Shown here piece by piece: positions 28,168 to 36,561 of a stretch of 64,000 nucleotides of DNA. The DNA is from Pseudomonas chlororaphis subsp. aurantiaca (GTDB lineage: Bacteria; Pseudomonadota; Gammaproteobacteria; Pseudomonadales; Pseudomonadaceae). The position numbers were made by a program, and so were the translations under genes. Within the stretch, counting starts at the first letter, position 1. Every line of letters begins with the position of its first letter. Below the pieces are notes generated by a model. That model made no database searches and was not told the DNA's origin. It worked only from the letters and a program-made list of their open reading frames with translations. Location: NCBI RefSeq assembly GCF_013466605.1, contig NZ_CP059162.1:682001-746000 (forward strand), given 5' to 3'.

Positions 28168-29433
28168 TTAGTTGCTCTTCACCGCGTAATCCGGCTTCTT
28201 GTCGTTGCCCGGGATGAACGGGCTCCACGGCTGGGCGCGGATCGGGCCTTCGGTCTGCCAGACCACGTTGAACTGACCGTCGGGCTGGATCTCGCCGATC
28301 ATCACCGGCTTGTGCAGGTGGTGGTTGGTCTTGTCCATGGTCAGGGTGTAGCCCGACGGCGCGGCGAAGGTCTGGCCGGCCAGGGCTTCGCGGACCTTGT
28401 CGACGTCGGTGGACTTGGCTTTCTCCACCGCCTGGGCCCACATGTGGATGCCGACGTAGGTGGCTTCCATCGGGTCGTTGGTCACGGCTTTATCCGCGCC
28501 CGGCAGCTTCTTGGCCTTGGCGTAGGCTTTCCAGTCGGCGACGAACTTCTGGTTCACCGGGTTCTCCACGGACTCGAAGTAGTTCCAGGCCGCGAGGTTG
28601 CCCACCAGCGGCTTGGTGTCGATGCCGCGCAGTTCTTCCTCGCCCACGGAGAAGGCCACCACCGGTACGTCGGTGGCTTTCAGGCCCTGGTTGGCCAGCT
28701 CCTTGTAGAACGGCACGTTGGAGTCGCCGTTGACGGTGGAGATGACCGCGGTCTTGCCGCCGGCGGAGAACTTCTTGATGTTGGCGACAATGGTCTGGTA
28801 GTCGCTGTGGCCGAACGGCGTGTAGACCTCTTCGATGTCCTTGTCGGCCACGCCTTTGGAATGCAGGAACGAGCGCAGGATCTTGTTGGTGGTGCGCGGG
28901 TAGACATAGTCGGTACCGAGCAGGAAGAAGCGCTTGGCGCTGCCGCCGTCTTCGCTCATCAGGTATTCCACCGCCGGGATCGCCTGCTGGTTAGGCGCCG
29001 CGCCGGTGTAGAACACGTTCGGCGACATCTCTTCGCCCTCGTATTGCACCGGGTAGAACAGCAGGCCGTTGAGTTCTTCGAACACCGGCAGCACCGATTT
29101 GCGCGACACCGAGGTCCAGCAGCCGAACACCACGGCGACCTTGTCCTGGGTCAGCAGCTGCCGGCCTTTCTCGGCGAACAGCGGCCAGTTCGACGCCGGG
29201 TCGACCACCACCGCCTCGAGCTTTTTACCGTTGACGCCGCCCTTGGCGTTGATCTCGTCAATGGTCATCAGCGCCATGTCCTTGAGCGAGGTTTCGGAGA
29301 TCGCCATGGTCCCCGACAGCGAATGCAGGATGCCGACCTTGATGGTCTCGGCGGCCTGGACGGTCCAGGTCATGCCCATCGCGGCAATGCTTGCCGTGAG
29401 TGTGAAAGCCTTGATCAAGCTGCGACGCTTCAT
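28168..29433 (-). CDS. urtA: Urea ABC transporter substrate-binding protein UrtA
   Basis: 421 residues. Signal peptide MKRRSLIKAFTLTASIAAMG... ending in VQAAE, then a periplasmic type I binding fold. Conserved family stretches: IKVGILHSLSGTMAISETSLKDM, CWTSVSRKSVLPVFEELNGLLFYPVQYEGEE and FLLGTDYVYPRTTNKI. It captures urea for UrtBC. First gene of the urtABCDE-ure cluster, behind a sigma-54 promoter. Confidence 0.96.
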   Translation of the reverse strand: MKRRSLIKAFTLTASIAAMGMTWTVQAAETIKVGILHSLSGTMAISETSLKDMALMTIDEINAKGGVNGKKLEAVVVDPASNWPLFAEKGRQLLTQDKVAVVFGCWTSVSRKSVLPVFEELNGLLFYPVQYEGEEMSPNVFYTGAAPNQQAIPAVEYLMSEDGGSAKRFFLLGTDYVYPRTTNKILRSFLHSKGVADKDIEEVYTPFGHSDYQTIVANIKKFSAGGKTAVISTVNGDSNVPFYKELANQGLKATDVPVVAFSVGEEELRGIDTKPLVGNLAAWNYFESVENPVNQKFVADWKAYAKAKKLPGADKAVTNDPMEATYVGIHMWAQAVEKAKSTDVDKVREALAGQTFAAPSGYTLTMDKTNHHLHKPVMIGEIQPDGQFNVVWQTEGPIRAQPWSPFIPGNDKKPDYAVKSN

Positions 29434-29498
29434 TGTGCGATCTCCATGAACTTGTGAGTTTTCTTGGTTGGCAGATGCGGACTACTGAAGGGCTGTTT

Positions 29499-29514
29499 TG
29501 CAAGGGGTGTGCCT
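29499..29514 (-). promoter_or_regulatory. Sigma-54 (RpoN) promoter of urtA
   Basis: On the minus strand the sequence reads AGGCAC-ACCCC-TTGCA, matching the consensus TGGCAC-N5-TTGCW with GG at -24 and GC at -12. Transcription would begin near 29488, about 55 bases before the urtA ATG. This implies activation by an enhancer-binding protein, most likely NtrC under nitrogen limitation. Confidence 0.8.
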
Positions 29515-29568
29515 AGTCGGCACAGGGCATGAAAACGTCGCTTTTACGGAGCAGGGGAGAGGGCTGGC

Positions 29569-29625
29569 GCACCAATGCGGGGCCATCAGGCGTCTTTGGT
29601 GCGGGCGAATGCGCTTCGTTGGTGC
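29569..29625. promoter_or_regulatory. Candidate NtrC half-sites upstream of the urtA promoter
   Basis: GCACCAA at 29569-29575 and TTGGTGC at 29596-29602 are exact inverted copies; a second TTGGTGC is at 29619-29625. They resemble halves of the NtrC site (GCACC...GGTGC) but the spacing is wider than the usual compact dyad, so this is tentative. The distance from the promoter (about 60-120 bases) fits an enhancer. Confidence 0.4.
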
Positions 29626-29640
29626 TGGTGGCGACCGCCC

Positions 29641-29737
29641 TTGTAGCCACTGCCGCAGGCTGCGATCGCGACCGAAGGGGCGCGCAAGGCTTCAAGATCG
29701 CCGAAGGCCTTATCGCAGCCTGCGGCAGCGGCTACAG
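29641..29737. repeat. REP pair (GTAGCCGC family)
   Basis: TTGTAGCCACTGCCGCAGGC and CAGCCTGCGGCAGCGGCTAC in inverted orientation, just upstream of the urtA control region. A related GTAGGAGCGAGCGGG unit follows at about 29773. Confidence 0.75.
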
Positions 29738-29835
29738 GGCGTTGTCCGCGAAACCGTGTATGTTGTTCTTCTGTAGGAGCGAGCGGGCGGCGATCCGACT
29801 TGCCCGCGATGGCGGCGCATCAGGCACACCGCTTT

Positions 29836-30846
29836 TCAACGGCGGCGCATCAGGCCGATGAAAAACAACCCGCCAATGGCCGCCGTGGCCACGCCTATGG
29901 GCAGGTCCTCGGGGGCGATCAGGGTGCGGGCGGCGACATCGACCCAGACCAGGAACACGCTGCCCAGCAGCACGCACACCGGCAACAGCCGACGATGCTC
30001 GGCACCGACCAGACGCCGGGCGATATGCGGCACCATCAGCCCGACGAAGCCGATGGAACCGCTGATGGACACCAGCATCCCGGTCATCAGCGAAGCGATC
30101 AGGAACACCCGCAGCCGCACATTGCGGGCATTCAAACCGAGGGTCACGGCGGTCTGCTCGCCGGCCATCAGCGCGTTCAACGGCCGCGCCATGCCCAGCA
30201 GCAGGCCCAGCCCGAGCAGTACGCTGGCCGCCGGCACCGCGAGCAGTTCCCAGCGCGCCAGGCCCAGCCCGCCGAGCATCCAGAACATCACCGCCGAGCT
30301 GGCGCGGTGGTCGCCCATGAACAGCAGCAGGTTGGCCACCGCCATCATCACGAAGGACACCGCCACCCCGCACAACAGCAGGCGGTCGCTGTCGAGCCGG
30401 CCATGGCGCGCGGCGATGCCGAGCACCAGCAGCATGCTCGCCAGGGCACCGATAAAGGCGGCGATGGGCAGGGTCAGCAGGCCGACGATTTCACCCACAT
30501 GCAGCACCACGATCACTGCGCCCAGGGTGGCGCCAGAAGTCACGCCGAGCAGGTGCGGATCGGCCAGCGGATTGCGCGTCACCGCTTGCAGCACCGCACC
30601 GATCAACGCCAGCCCGGCGCCGACCAGGGCGCCGAGCAGCATGCGCGGCACGCGGATCAGCCAGACGATATGTTCCTGCCCGGCGCTCCAGTCCACCTCG
30701 CCCAGGCCGAGGGTCTTGTGCAGCAGGATGCGCCAGACCACGTCCACCGGCACCCGCGCCGAGCCGAAGCCCAGGGACAGTACGCAGGACGCCAGCAGCA
30801 AGGCGCCGAGGGCAGTCAGCAGCAAGGCATAACGACGATCGATCAT
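29836..30846 (-). CDS. FecCD-type ABC permease (probable metal-chelate importer)
   Basis: 336 residues with about ten helices, of the BtuC/FecCD type. Signature stretches: GALVGAGLALIGAVLQAVTRNPLADPHLLGVTSGA near residues 55-90, GSIGFVGLMVPHIARRLVGAEHRRLLP near 270 and the C-terminal ..IAPEDLPIGVATAAIGGLFF. Last gene of a four-gene minus-strand operon (TonB receptor, ATPase, binding protein, permease); overlaps the binding-protein gene by four bases. The same four-gene set beside cob genes is PA2911-PA2914 in P. aeruginosa, as I recall. Confidence 0.9.
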   Translation of the reverse strand: MIDRRYALLLTALGALLLASCVLSLGFGSARVPVDVVWRILLHKTLGLGEVDWSAGQEHIVWLIRVPRMLLGALVGAGLALIGAVLQAVTRNPLADPHLLGVTSGATLGAVIVVLHVGEIVGLLTLPIAAFIGALASMLLVLGIAARHGRLDSDRLLLCGVAVSFVMMAVANLLLFMGDHRASSAVMFWMLGGLGLARWELLAVPAASVLLGLGLLLGMARPLNALMAGEQTAVTLGLNARNVRLRVFLIASLMTGMLVSISGSIGFVGLMVPHIARRLVGAEHRRLLPVCVLLGSVFLVWVDVAARTLIAPEDLPIGVATAAIGGLFFIGLMRRR

Positions 30847-31814
30847 GCGCCGTGGAAACCCTTGGCCAGGGTTTGCACCGCTTCGACGTTATCGATGCCC
30901 GGCGTGGCTTGCACGTAGGGGATCACGATAAAGCGCTGGTTGCGGATCGCGTCCACCGATTGCAGCGCCTTGTTGTCCAGCAGGAACTGCTGCTTCTGTT
31001 CGGCGCTGATTTCGCTGTAGTCGACGATCACGATCACCTGCGGATTGCGCTCGACCACGGTTTCCCAGTTGACCCGGGTCCAGCTGGCCTCCACGTCGTC
31101 GAGGATGTTGCGTCCGCCGGCGGCGTCGATCAGCGCTTGCGGCATGCCCAGGCGGCCGGAGGTCATGGCGCGGTCTTCGCCGCTGTCGTAGAGGAACACC
31201 CGCGGTTTCTCCGTGGGCAGGTCCTGCCGGATCGCGGCGACCTGTTGCTGCATATCGGCGATCAACTGGTTGGCGCGGTCCTGCACATCGAAGATCCGCC
31301 CCAGGTTGCGCAGGTCGTTGTAGGTGTCGTCGAGGCTGGCCGGCGGGCGCTTCATCACGAAGGCGCAGGACTCGGTCAGTTCCAGCACATTGATGCCCAG
31401 CGGCGTCAGGGTCTGCGGGGTCAGGTCGCCGCCGACACGCATGCCGTAGTCCCAGCCGGCGAAGAAGAAATCGACATTGGCGTCGAGCAGGGTTTCCACC
31501 GACGGGTACTTGGCCGCCAGCTCCGGCAGGCCGTCGAGGATGGTCCGCATCTCGGGCGTCACCGCCTTCCAGCCGCTGATGCCGCTGTAGCCGACCATGC
31601 GCGACTTGAGGCCGAGGGCGAGCATCATCTGGGTCATGTTGATGTCGTGGCTCAGGGCATGTTTCGGCGCCTCCTTGAAGGTCACCTCGCGGTTGCAACT
31701 GTGAATGGTCAGCGGGTAACGAGTGGCTTCGGCGCAGGCCTGGCCGGCGAGCAGCGACAGGGCCAGGCCAAGGCTGGAGCGAAACAGGCGGTTGAGTGAG
31801 ACGCGCGGGGTCAT
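30843..31814 (-). CDS. Periplasmic metal-chelate binding protein (FecB/BtuF fold)
   Basis: 323 residues. Signal peptide ending near GQACAEA (residue ~29), then a helical-backbone binding protein fold with the opening HSCNREVTFKEAPKHAL, and LDANVDFFFAGWDYGMRVGGDLTPQTL. It would pass a metal or metal complex from the TonB receptor to the permease. The ligand cannot be read from sequence: zinc complex, other metallophore and corrinoid are all possible. Overlaps the ATPase gene (ATGA). Confidence 0.87.
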   Translation of the reverse strand: MTPRVSLNRLFRSSLGLALSLLAGQACAEATRYPLTIHSCNREVTFKEAPKHALSHDINMTQMMLALGLKSRMVGYSGISGWKAVTPEMRTILDGLPELAAKYPSVETLLDANVDFFFAGWDYGMRVGGDLTPQTLTPLGINVLELTESCAFVMKRPPASLDDTYNDLRNLGRIFDVQDRANQLIADMQQQVAAIRQDLPTEKPRVFLYDSGEDRAMTSGRLGMPQALIDAAGGRNILDDVEASWTRVNWETVVERNPQVIVIVDYSEISAEQKQQFLLDNKALQSVDAIRNQRFIVIPYVQATPGIDNVEAVQTLAKGFHGA

Positions 31815-32599
31815 GGTTGGGTTATCCAGGTGATTCGTGGGTAGCCGGACAGCGGGTGTCGGTCGACCAGGGCCTGGACGCCGAATACCTGCTGCAGCAG
31901 GTCGCGGGTCAGCACTTCGGCCGGTGTGCCGCTGGCGACGATGCGCCCGTGATCGATCACATACAGGCGGTCGCAGAAGGCGGCGGCCAGGTTCAGGTCA
32001 TGGATGCTGGCGAGGGTGCCGATGCCCAGGCGCTTGACCCGTTGCAGCAGCTCCAGTTGATAGCGCGGATCGAGGTGGTTGGTCGGCTCGTCGAGGATCA
32101 GCAGTTGCGGTTGCTGGGCCAGGGCGCGGGCCAGGATGACGCGCTGCTTTTCCCCGCCGGACAAGGTAGCGAAGGCATGCGCCTCGAAACCCAGCAGGCC
32201 CACCGACTCCAGCGCCTGGCGGGCGATGATGCGGTCTTCGGCGCTGTCGCCGTCGAACAGACCCTTGTGCGGCGTGCGTCCCATGGCGACCACCTCTTCG
32301 ACGGTCAGGCCGAAGGCCTCGGGAAACTCCTGCAATACCACGGCGATGCGTTGGGCGCACCAGCGCGGCGTCTGCCTCCAGACGTTGTAGTGATCGAGCC
32401 GGACTTCGCCCTGGTCCGGCCGGCTGAAGCGATAGCTGCAACGCAACAGGCTGGTCTTGCCGCTGCCGTTGGGACCGATCAGCCCGACGAACTCCCCCGG
32501 CGCCACGCGCAGGCTGGCCTCACGCAGCTGGAACTGGTGATGACAGTGGCCCTGGCCCAGGGGCGTCCAGGCCAGGTTGGTGAGGTTCAGCGAGGTCAT
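31811..32599 (-). CDS. ABC transporter ATPase (FepC/BtuD type)
   Basis: 262 residues from the ATG at 32599; the frame upstream runs into an REP element. Walker A GPNGSGKTSLLR near residue 38, signature LSGGEKQRVILARAL near 140, Walker B LLILDEPTNHLDP, switch His in ASIHDLNLAA. Partner of the adjacent FecCD permease and binding protein. Separated from the receptor gene by 144 bases carrying an REP pair. Confidence 0.92.
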   Translation of the reverse strand: MTSLNLTNLAWTPLGQGHCHHQFQLREASLRVAPGEFVGLIGPNGSGKTSLLRCSYRFSRPDQGEVRLDHYNVWRQTPRWCAQRIAVVLQEFPEAFGLTVEEVVAMGRTPHKGLFDGDSAEDRIIARQALESVGLLGFEAHAFATLSGGEKQRVILARALAQQPQLLILDEPTNHLDPRYQLELLQRVKRLGIGTLASIHDLNLAAAFCDRLYVIDHGRIVASGTPAEVLTRDLLQQVFGVQALVDRHPLSGYPRITWITQP

Positions 32600-32618
32600 G
32601 CGGTGTCCGTGTGATTCC

Positions 32619-32736
32619 CTGTAGCCGCTGCCGAAGGCTGTGAAAAGGTCCGCAGGACCTTCCGAGGACTTCAAGAGCGCGTCCGCTACGTCGGAATGCC
32701 GCCCAGGCCGATCGCAGCCTTCGGCAGCGGCTACAG
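32619..32736. repeat. REP pair (GTAGCCGC family) between receptor and ATPase genes
   Basis: CTGTAGCCGCTGCCGAAGGC and GCAGCCTTCGGCAGCGGCTA in inverted orientation, with inner AAGGTCC/GGACCTT stretch. It interrupts the spacing of the metal-uptake operon. Confidence 0.78.
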
Positions 32737-32743
32737 GTATTGG

Positions 32744-34885
32744 TTAAAAGGCGTAATCGGTGGTCACGAAAAACGACCGCGGTTCGCCGAGGATCCATTG
32801 CTGGCCCTCATTGTATTGGCTTTGCGCGTACTGCCGGTCGAACAGATTGTTCAGCTGCAAACCGAAGGTGGTGTTGCGCAGGGCTTTCCACGACAGCACC
32901 GCATCGACCACGGTGTAGCTGGGCAGCTCGTTGCGGTTGGCCAGGTCGGCGTAACGGGCATCGACATAACGCACCCCGGCGCCGGCCCGCAGGTTATCGG
33001 TCACCGCCTTGTTCAGCCACAGGTTGGCGGTGCGCCGTGGCACGTCCACCGGGCGATTGCCACTGCGCGAGACGAACCGGTTGCCGACCTGCTCTTCGAA
33101 GTCGTCGTACTGGGCCTTGACGATGGCGGCGTTGGCCTGCAGTTGCCAGGCGTGCGGCAGTTGCAGGTCGAGGCTGGCTTCCAGGCCACGGGACGACTGC
33201 TGGCCGACCTGTTGCTTGAGCGTCGGGTTGCCCGGGTCGTCGGTCAGCAGCTTCTTCTTGACGATGTGATAGGCCGCCAGGGTCCATTCGCCGCGCTGGT
33301 CCCAGAACATCTGCTTGAGGCCGATCTCGCTCTGCCGGGCGCGGGCCAGGTCGTATTGCTGCTGGCTCGGGCTTAGGGAAATCAGGCCGCCGACGCCGTC
33401 GGTGCTGGTGGCGTACTGGCCGTAGAACGAAGTGTCCGGCGTCAGCGCGAACACCAGCCCGGCCTTCCAGTTGTTGCCGGTCAGGGTCTTGTCGCTCTGG
33501 CTGCCGTCCACCAGGTTGTCGCGATCCACCTGCACGTAGTCGCGGCGCACGCCGGTCACCAGCGACCAGCGCTCGCTCAGCTGGGTACGGTTTTCGGCGA
33601 AGGCCGACATCTGCTTGGTGGTGCTCTGGAACTGCGGACGATAGGCCGAGGTGCTGTCGAAACGGCCCTTGTCCGGGTGTTGCAGATCCAGCGGTTGGCC
33701 ATCCGGCAGCGCATCGTTGAACGGCGAGTTGCTGTTGAGCTGGAAGCGGATGCGGTTGTAATCGACCCCGGCCAGGGTCTGGCTGTCGAGGCCGAACAGG
33801 CTGTGCTTGAAGGTGAAGGTCTGGCGATCGCCGACCTGTTCCTGCTGGTGCTTGATGGCGAAGTTACCGCTGCGCAGAAGCTGCTGGCCGGCGGTGTCCC
33901 AGTTATAGTTTTCGGCGTTCTGCCAGCGGCGTTGGGCCTTGAGGTAATACAGCTCGTTGCTGGCGCTGAGGCTGTCGGAGAGCTGCCACTCGCTGGTCAG
34001 GCGCGTCCACTGATCGTTGTAGTGCTGCTTGTCGTTGCCGATGTTGTAGTTCTTGTCCCGCAGGCCCTCATGGAAGCGGCCATTGACCAGCGGGGTGCCG
34101 AAGTAATTCATCGGCTGCTGGTCGCCGTAGTCGTGGGCGAGGGTGAAGGCCAGGTCGTCCGTGGCCTGCCAGCGCAGCGCCGCGCTGATAAAGTCGCTGG
34201 CGCTGTCGCCGTGATCGATCCAGCCGTTGCTGCGCAGGCGGTTGAGGTTCAGGCGATAGCTCAGGGTGTCGCTCAGCGAACCGCCGCTGTCGAGGGCCTG
34301 CTGCTGGCTGTCGTAGGAACCGTAGCCGAGGCGCAGGTGGTTTTCGATCTCGCCGGCGAAGGGTTTCTTCGGGATCACGTTGACCACCGCGCCGGTGGCG
34401 CCTTCGCCATACAGCACCGAGGCCGGGCCGCGCAGCACATCCACCCGTTCCACCGACCAGGTGTCCACCGGGAAGGTCACGGTGCCCATGCCGCTGTACA
34501 GGCGATTGCCGTCATACAACTGCATCACTGAACCCTGGCCGGTAAAGCCACGTGCCGACAACGAAGTGCCGCCGTCGCCCGGGGTGCCAGTGCGGCTGAT
34601 CCCGGTGCCGCGCGACACCGCGTCCTGCACGTTGCGGTCGCCACGCTGGCGAATGCGCTCGCCACTCAGGCTCTCGGTGCTGGCCGGGGTTTCCAGGGCG
34701 CTCAGGCCCAGGCGCGAGCCGGCGGTGGTCGGGGTTTGCAGGCTGATGTCCTGGGCGTCGATGGCGGGCGCGCTGATGGTGCCGGTGGGTAGCGTCAGCG
34801 GCGCTTCGTCGGCCTGGGCAGAGTGATTCAGGGCCAGCAGGCAGAGGCTGGACGCAAGGTACTTATTTATTGAGGGGCAGTTCAT
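32744..34885 (-). CDS. TonB-dependent receptor, probable metallophore/zinc uptake
   Basis: 713 residues. Signal peptide MNCPSINKYLASSLCLLALNHSAQA, then a plug domain (LSARGFTGQGSVMQLYDGNRLYSG; VDVLRGPASVLYGEGATGAVVNVI near residue 150) and a 22-strand barrel ending in aromatic Phe (SFFVTTDYAF). The plug pattern is of the siderophore-receptor type. A Zur-like operator lies 75 bases upstream, so zinc starvation control is likely. No extra N-terminal signalling domain is seen. Probably co-transcribed with the ABC genes that follow. Confidence 0.9.
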   Translation of the reverse strand: MNCPSINKYLASSLCLLALNHSAQADEAPLTLPTGTISAPAIDAQDISLQTPTTAGSRLGLSALETPASTESLSGERIRQRGDRNVQDAVSRGTGISRTGTPGDGGTSLSARGFTGQGSVMQLYDGNRLYSGMGTVTFPVDTWSVERVDVLRGPASVLYGEGATGAVVNVIPKKPFAGEIENHLRLGYGSYDSQQQALDSGGSLSDTLSYRLNLNRLRSNGWIDHGDSASDFISAALRWQATDDLAFTLAHDYGDQQPMNYFGTPLVNGRFHEGLRDKNYNIGNDKQHYNDQWTRLTSEWQLSDSLSASNELYYLKAQRRWQNAENYNWDTAGQQLLRSGNFAIKHQQEQVGDRQTFTFKHSLFGLDSQTLAGVDYNRIRFQLNSNSPFNDALPDGQPLDLQHPDKGRFDSTSAYRPQFQSTTKQMSAFAENRTQLSERWSLVTGVRRDYVQVDRDNLVDGSQSDKTLTGNNWKAGLVFALTPDTSFYGQYATSTDGVGGLISLSPSQQQYDLARARQSEIGLKQMFWDQRGEWTLAAYHIVKKKLLTDDPGNPTLKQQVGQQSSRGLEASLDLQLPHAWQLQANAAIVKAQYDDFEEQVGNRFVSRSGNRPVDVPRRTANLWLNKAVTDNLRAGAGVRYVDARYADLANRNELPSYTVVDAVLSWKALRNTTFGLQLNNLFDRQYAQSQYNEGQQWILGEPRSFFVTTDYAF

Positions 34886-34916
34886 TGGGGCGGTTGAATC
34901 GCTTCTTCGAAAGGAA

Positions 34917-34942
34917 TACCCGCAGCCTTGGCGCTGCGGGTA
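34917..34942. other. Perfect stem-loop in the leader of the TonB receptor gene
   Basis: Arms TACCCGCAGC (34917-34926) and GCTGCGGGTA (34933-34942), six-base loop. It lies between the Zur-like box and the receptor ATG. There is no strong T-run on either strand. It could be a weak terminator for the PepSY gene upstream or a leader structure of the receptor mRNA. Confidence 0.6.
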
Positions 34943-34959
34943 GGGATCTTACATGAAAG

Positions 34960-34976
34960 TGTTATAAGGTAACATT
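34960..34976. promoter_or_regulatory. Zur-like operator upstream of the TonB receptor operon
   Basis: TGTTATAAGGTAACATT agrees at 15 of 17 positions with the gammaproteobacterial Zur-type sequence TGTTATAATATAACATT that I recall. A minus-strand -10-like CATAAT adjoins it (34976-34981) with CTGTCG 17 bases further up, so a bound repressor would block the promoter. Confidence 0.7.
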
Positions 34977-35041
34977 ATGCGTGTCGGAAATTGAAGCGAC
35001 AGCAGTCTACAGATCCCTCTAAACCGCGCATCTCGCCTGAT

Positions 35042-36424
35042 TCATGATGAAGATGAGGCCGATTCAGTCGAGCGGTTCCAGCGCGACAGCAGCAAGCGAT
35101 CCAGCAGCCACACGGCCACCAGCGAGGCGCCGACCAGGGGAAAGGCCACGGCCAGCGCCAGCATGATCGCCATCGCGGTTTTCCATTTCGGCAGGTCGTG
35201 GCGCAGCGGCGGTACGCCAAGGCGTCCCTGGGGACGGCGCTTCCACCAGATCACCAGGCCACTGACGGCGCTCAGCAAAATCATCAGGCAGATCAGCAGC
35301 ACCAGGATCTGGTTGAACGGGCCGAACATCTTGCCTTCGTGCAGCATCACCCCGACTTCGGTGGCGCGGGCCACATTGCTGTACTGCTGCCAGCGCACAT
35401 CGGCCAGGACCTTGCCGGTGTACTGGTCGACATGCAGGGTGGCGTCGTTGCGCGGGTCGTCGGCGAACACGGCAATGGTGAACACGCCGCTGGCGGTGGT
35501 CGGCAAGGTGATGCTGTAACCGGCTTCGACCTGGCGCTGGGTGGCGATGTCCTGCACCTGCTGCAGGCTGATCACGGGCGCCGCCGGGCCTTCGTGCGCG
35601 GCGCCGTGGGCCATGTGTTCGGCGTGGTCGCCGGACATCGGCATCGGCGTGTTCTCCATGGCCCAGGGCACGGTCTGGCGGCTGGCGGTGTTGAGTTCGC
35701 CGGCCTGCTGGTCGGACTTGGGTACGTCATTCCACATCGCCGCCGGAAAGCGGTTCCACAGCTCGGCGTATTGCTTGCCCCAGAAGCCGGTCCAGGTCAT
35801 GCCGCTGAGCAGCATCAGCAGCAGGAACGCCGCGCCCCAGAAGCCGACCACGGCATGCAGGTCGCGCCACAGCACGCGGCCGCGGCTACCCAGGCGCGGC
35901 CACAACACCCCGGCCGACGACTTGCCGCGCGGCCACCACAGGTACAGCCCGGACGCCACCAGGACGATGCCCCAGCCCGCCGCCAGCTCCACCAGGCGGT
36001 CGCCGAGGGTGCCAATCATCAGTTCGCCATGAGTGGCCCGGGCGATGGCTTGCAGATTGTTCTTGGCGTCCTGCTCGCCAAGGATATTGCCGTGGCAAGG
36101 GTCGACGAACACATTGAGCTCGCCGCCCTCCTTCTGCACCACGAACTGCGCGCTGCGCCCGGCTTCGAGCGGCGGCAGGTACTGCTTGACGTGGCCCTGG
36201 GGATACGCGGCCTGGACCCGCTGGAGCTGCGCGTCGGCGCTGAGAATGTGGTGTCCCGCCGGCACCTGCAGCAGGTGGCTATACATCAGTTGGTCGAGCT
36301 GGGGTTTGAACAGGTAGATGATCCCGGTCAGGGACAGCATCACCATGAAAGGGGCTACGAACAGCCCGGCGTAGAAATGCCAGCGCCAGGCCAGGTTGTA
36401 GAACGACACTTTGGGTTGGCTCAT
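35042..36424 (-). CDS. PepSY-associated membrane protein
   Basis: 460 residues. Four main membrane helices (near residues 20-40, 150-175, 200-220, 380-405) separated by large periplasmic loops; opens with LAWRWHFYAGLFVAPFMVMLSLTG, the PepSY_TM hallmark, and has GLVIWWKRRPQGRLGVPP near the end. A His/Met-rich loop (PMPMSGDHAEHMAHGAAHEG near residue 260) could bind copper. Members often accompany TonB receptors and may reduce or carry metals. Follows the OprC-type gene, separated by an REP pair. Confidence 0.85.
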   Translation of the reverse strand: MSQPKVSFYNLAWRWHFYAGLFVAPFMVMLSLTGIIYLFKPQLDQLMYSHLLQVPAGHHILSADAQLQRVQAAYPQGHVKQYLPPLEAGRSAQFVVQKEGGELNVFVDPCHGNILGEQDAKNNLQAIARATHGELMIGTLGDRLVELAAGWGIVLVASGLYLWWPRGKSSAGVLWPRLGSRGRVLWRDLHAVVGFWGAAFLLLMLLSGMTWTGFWGKQYAELWNRFPAAMWNDVPKSDQQAGELNTASRQTVPWAMENTPMPMSGDHAEHMAHGAAHEGPAAPVISLQQVQDIATQRQVEAGYSITLPTTASGVFTIAVFADDPRNDATLHVDQYTGKVLADVRWQQYSNVARATEVGVMLHEGKMFGPFNQILVLLICLMILLSAVSGLVIWWKRRPQGRLGVPPLRHDLPKWKTAMAIMLALAVAFPLVGASLVAVWLLDRLLLSRWNRSTESASSSS

Positions 36425-36453
36425 CAGGGAATGCTCCGCATGGGCAATTGTCT

Positions 36454-36548
36454 CTGGAGCCGCTGCCGATAGGTTGCGATCGGCCCCAACGGCCGCAGCG
36501 TACTCAATATCGCTGAAGGCCTTATCGTAGCCTTCGGTAGCGGCTCCA
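36454..36548. repeat. REP-like pair (diverged GTAGCCGC family)
   Basis: CTGGAGCCGCTGCCGATAGG and GTAGCCTTCGGTAGCGGCTC in inverted orientation, with several changes from the other copies. Lies between the OprC-type receptor and the PepSY gene. Confidence 0.65.
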
Positions 36549-36561
36549 TTTCTTGTTGTGT

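Larger units (their letters stand above)
29434..29835. other. Regulatory region upstream of urtA plus REP elements
   Basis: 402 bases with no gene. From right to left on the minus strand it holds a GTAGGAGC-type REP fragment (about 29773-29800), a GTAGCCGC-type REP pair, candidate activator half-sites and the sigma-54 promoter of urtA. The flanking permease gene at 29836 is also on the minus strand, so its transcript runs into this region. Confidence 0.7.
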
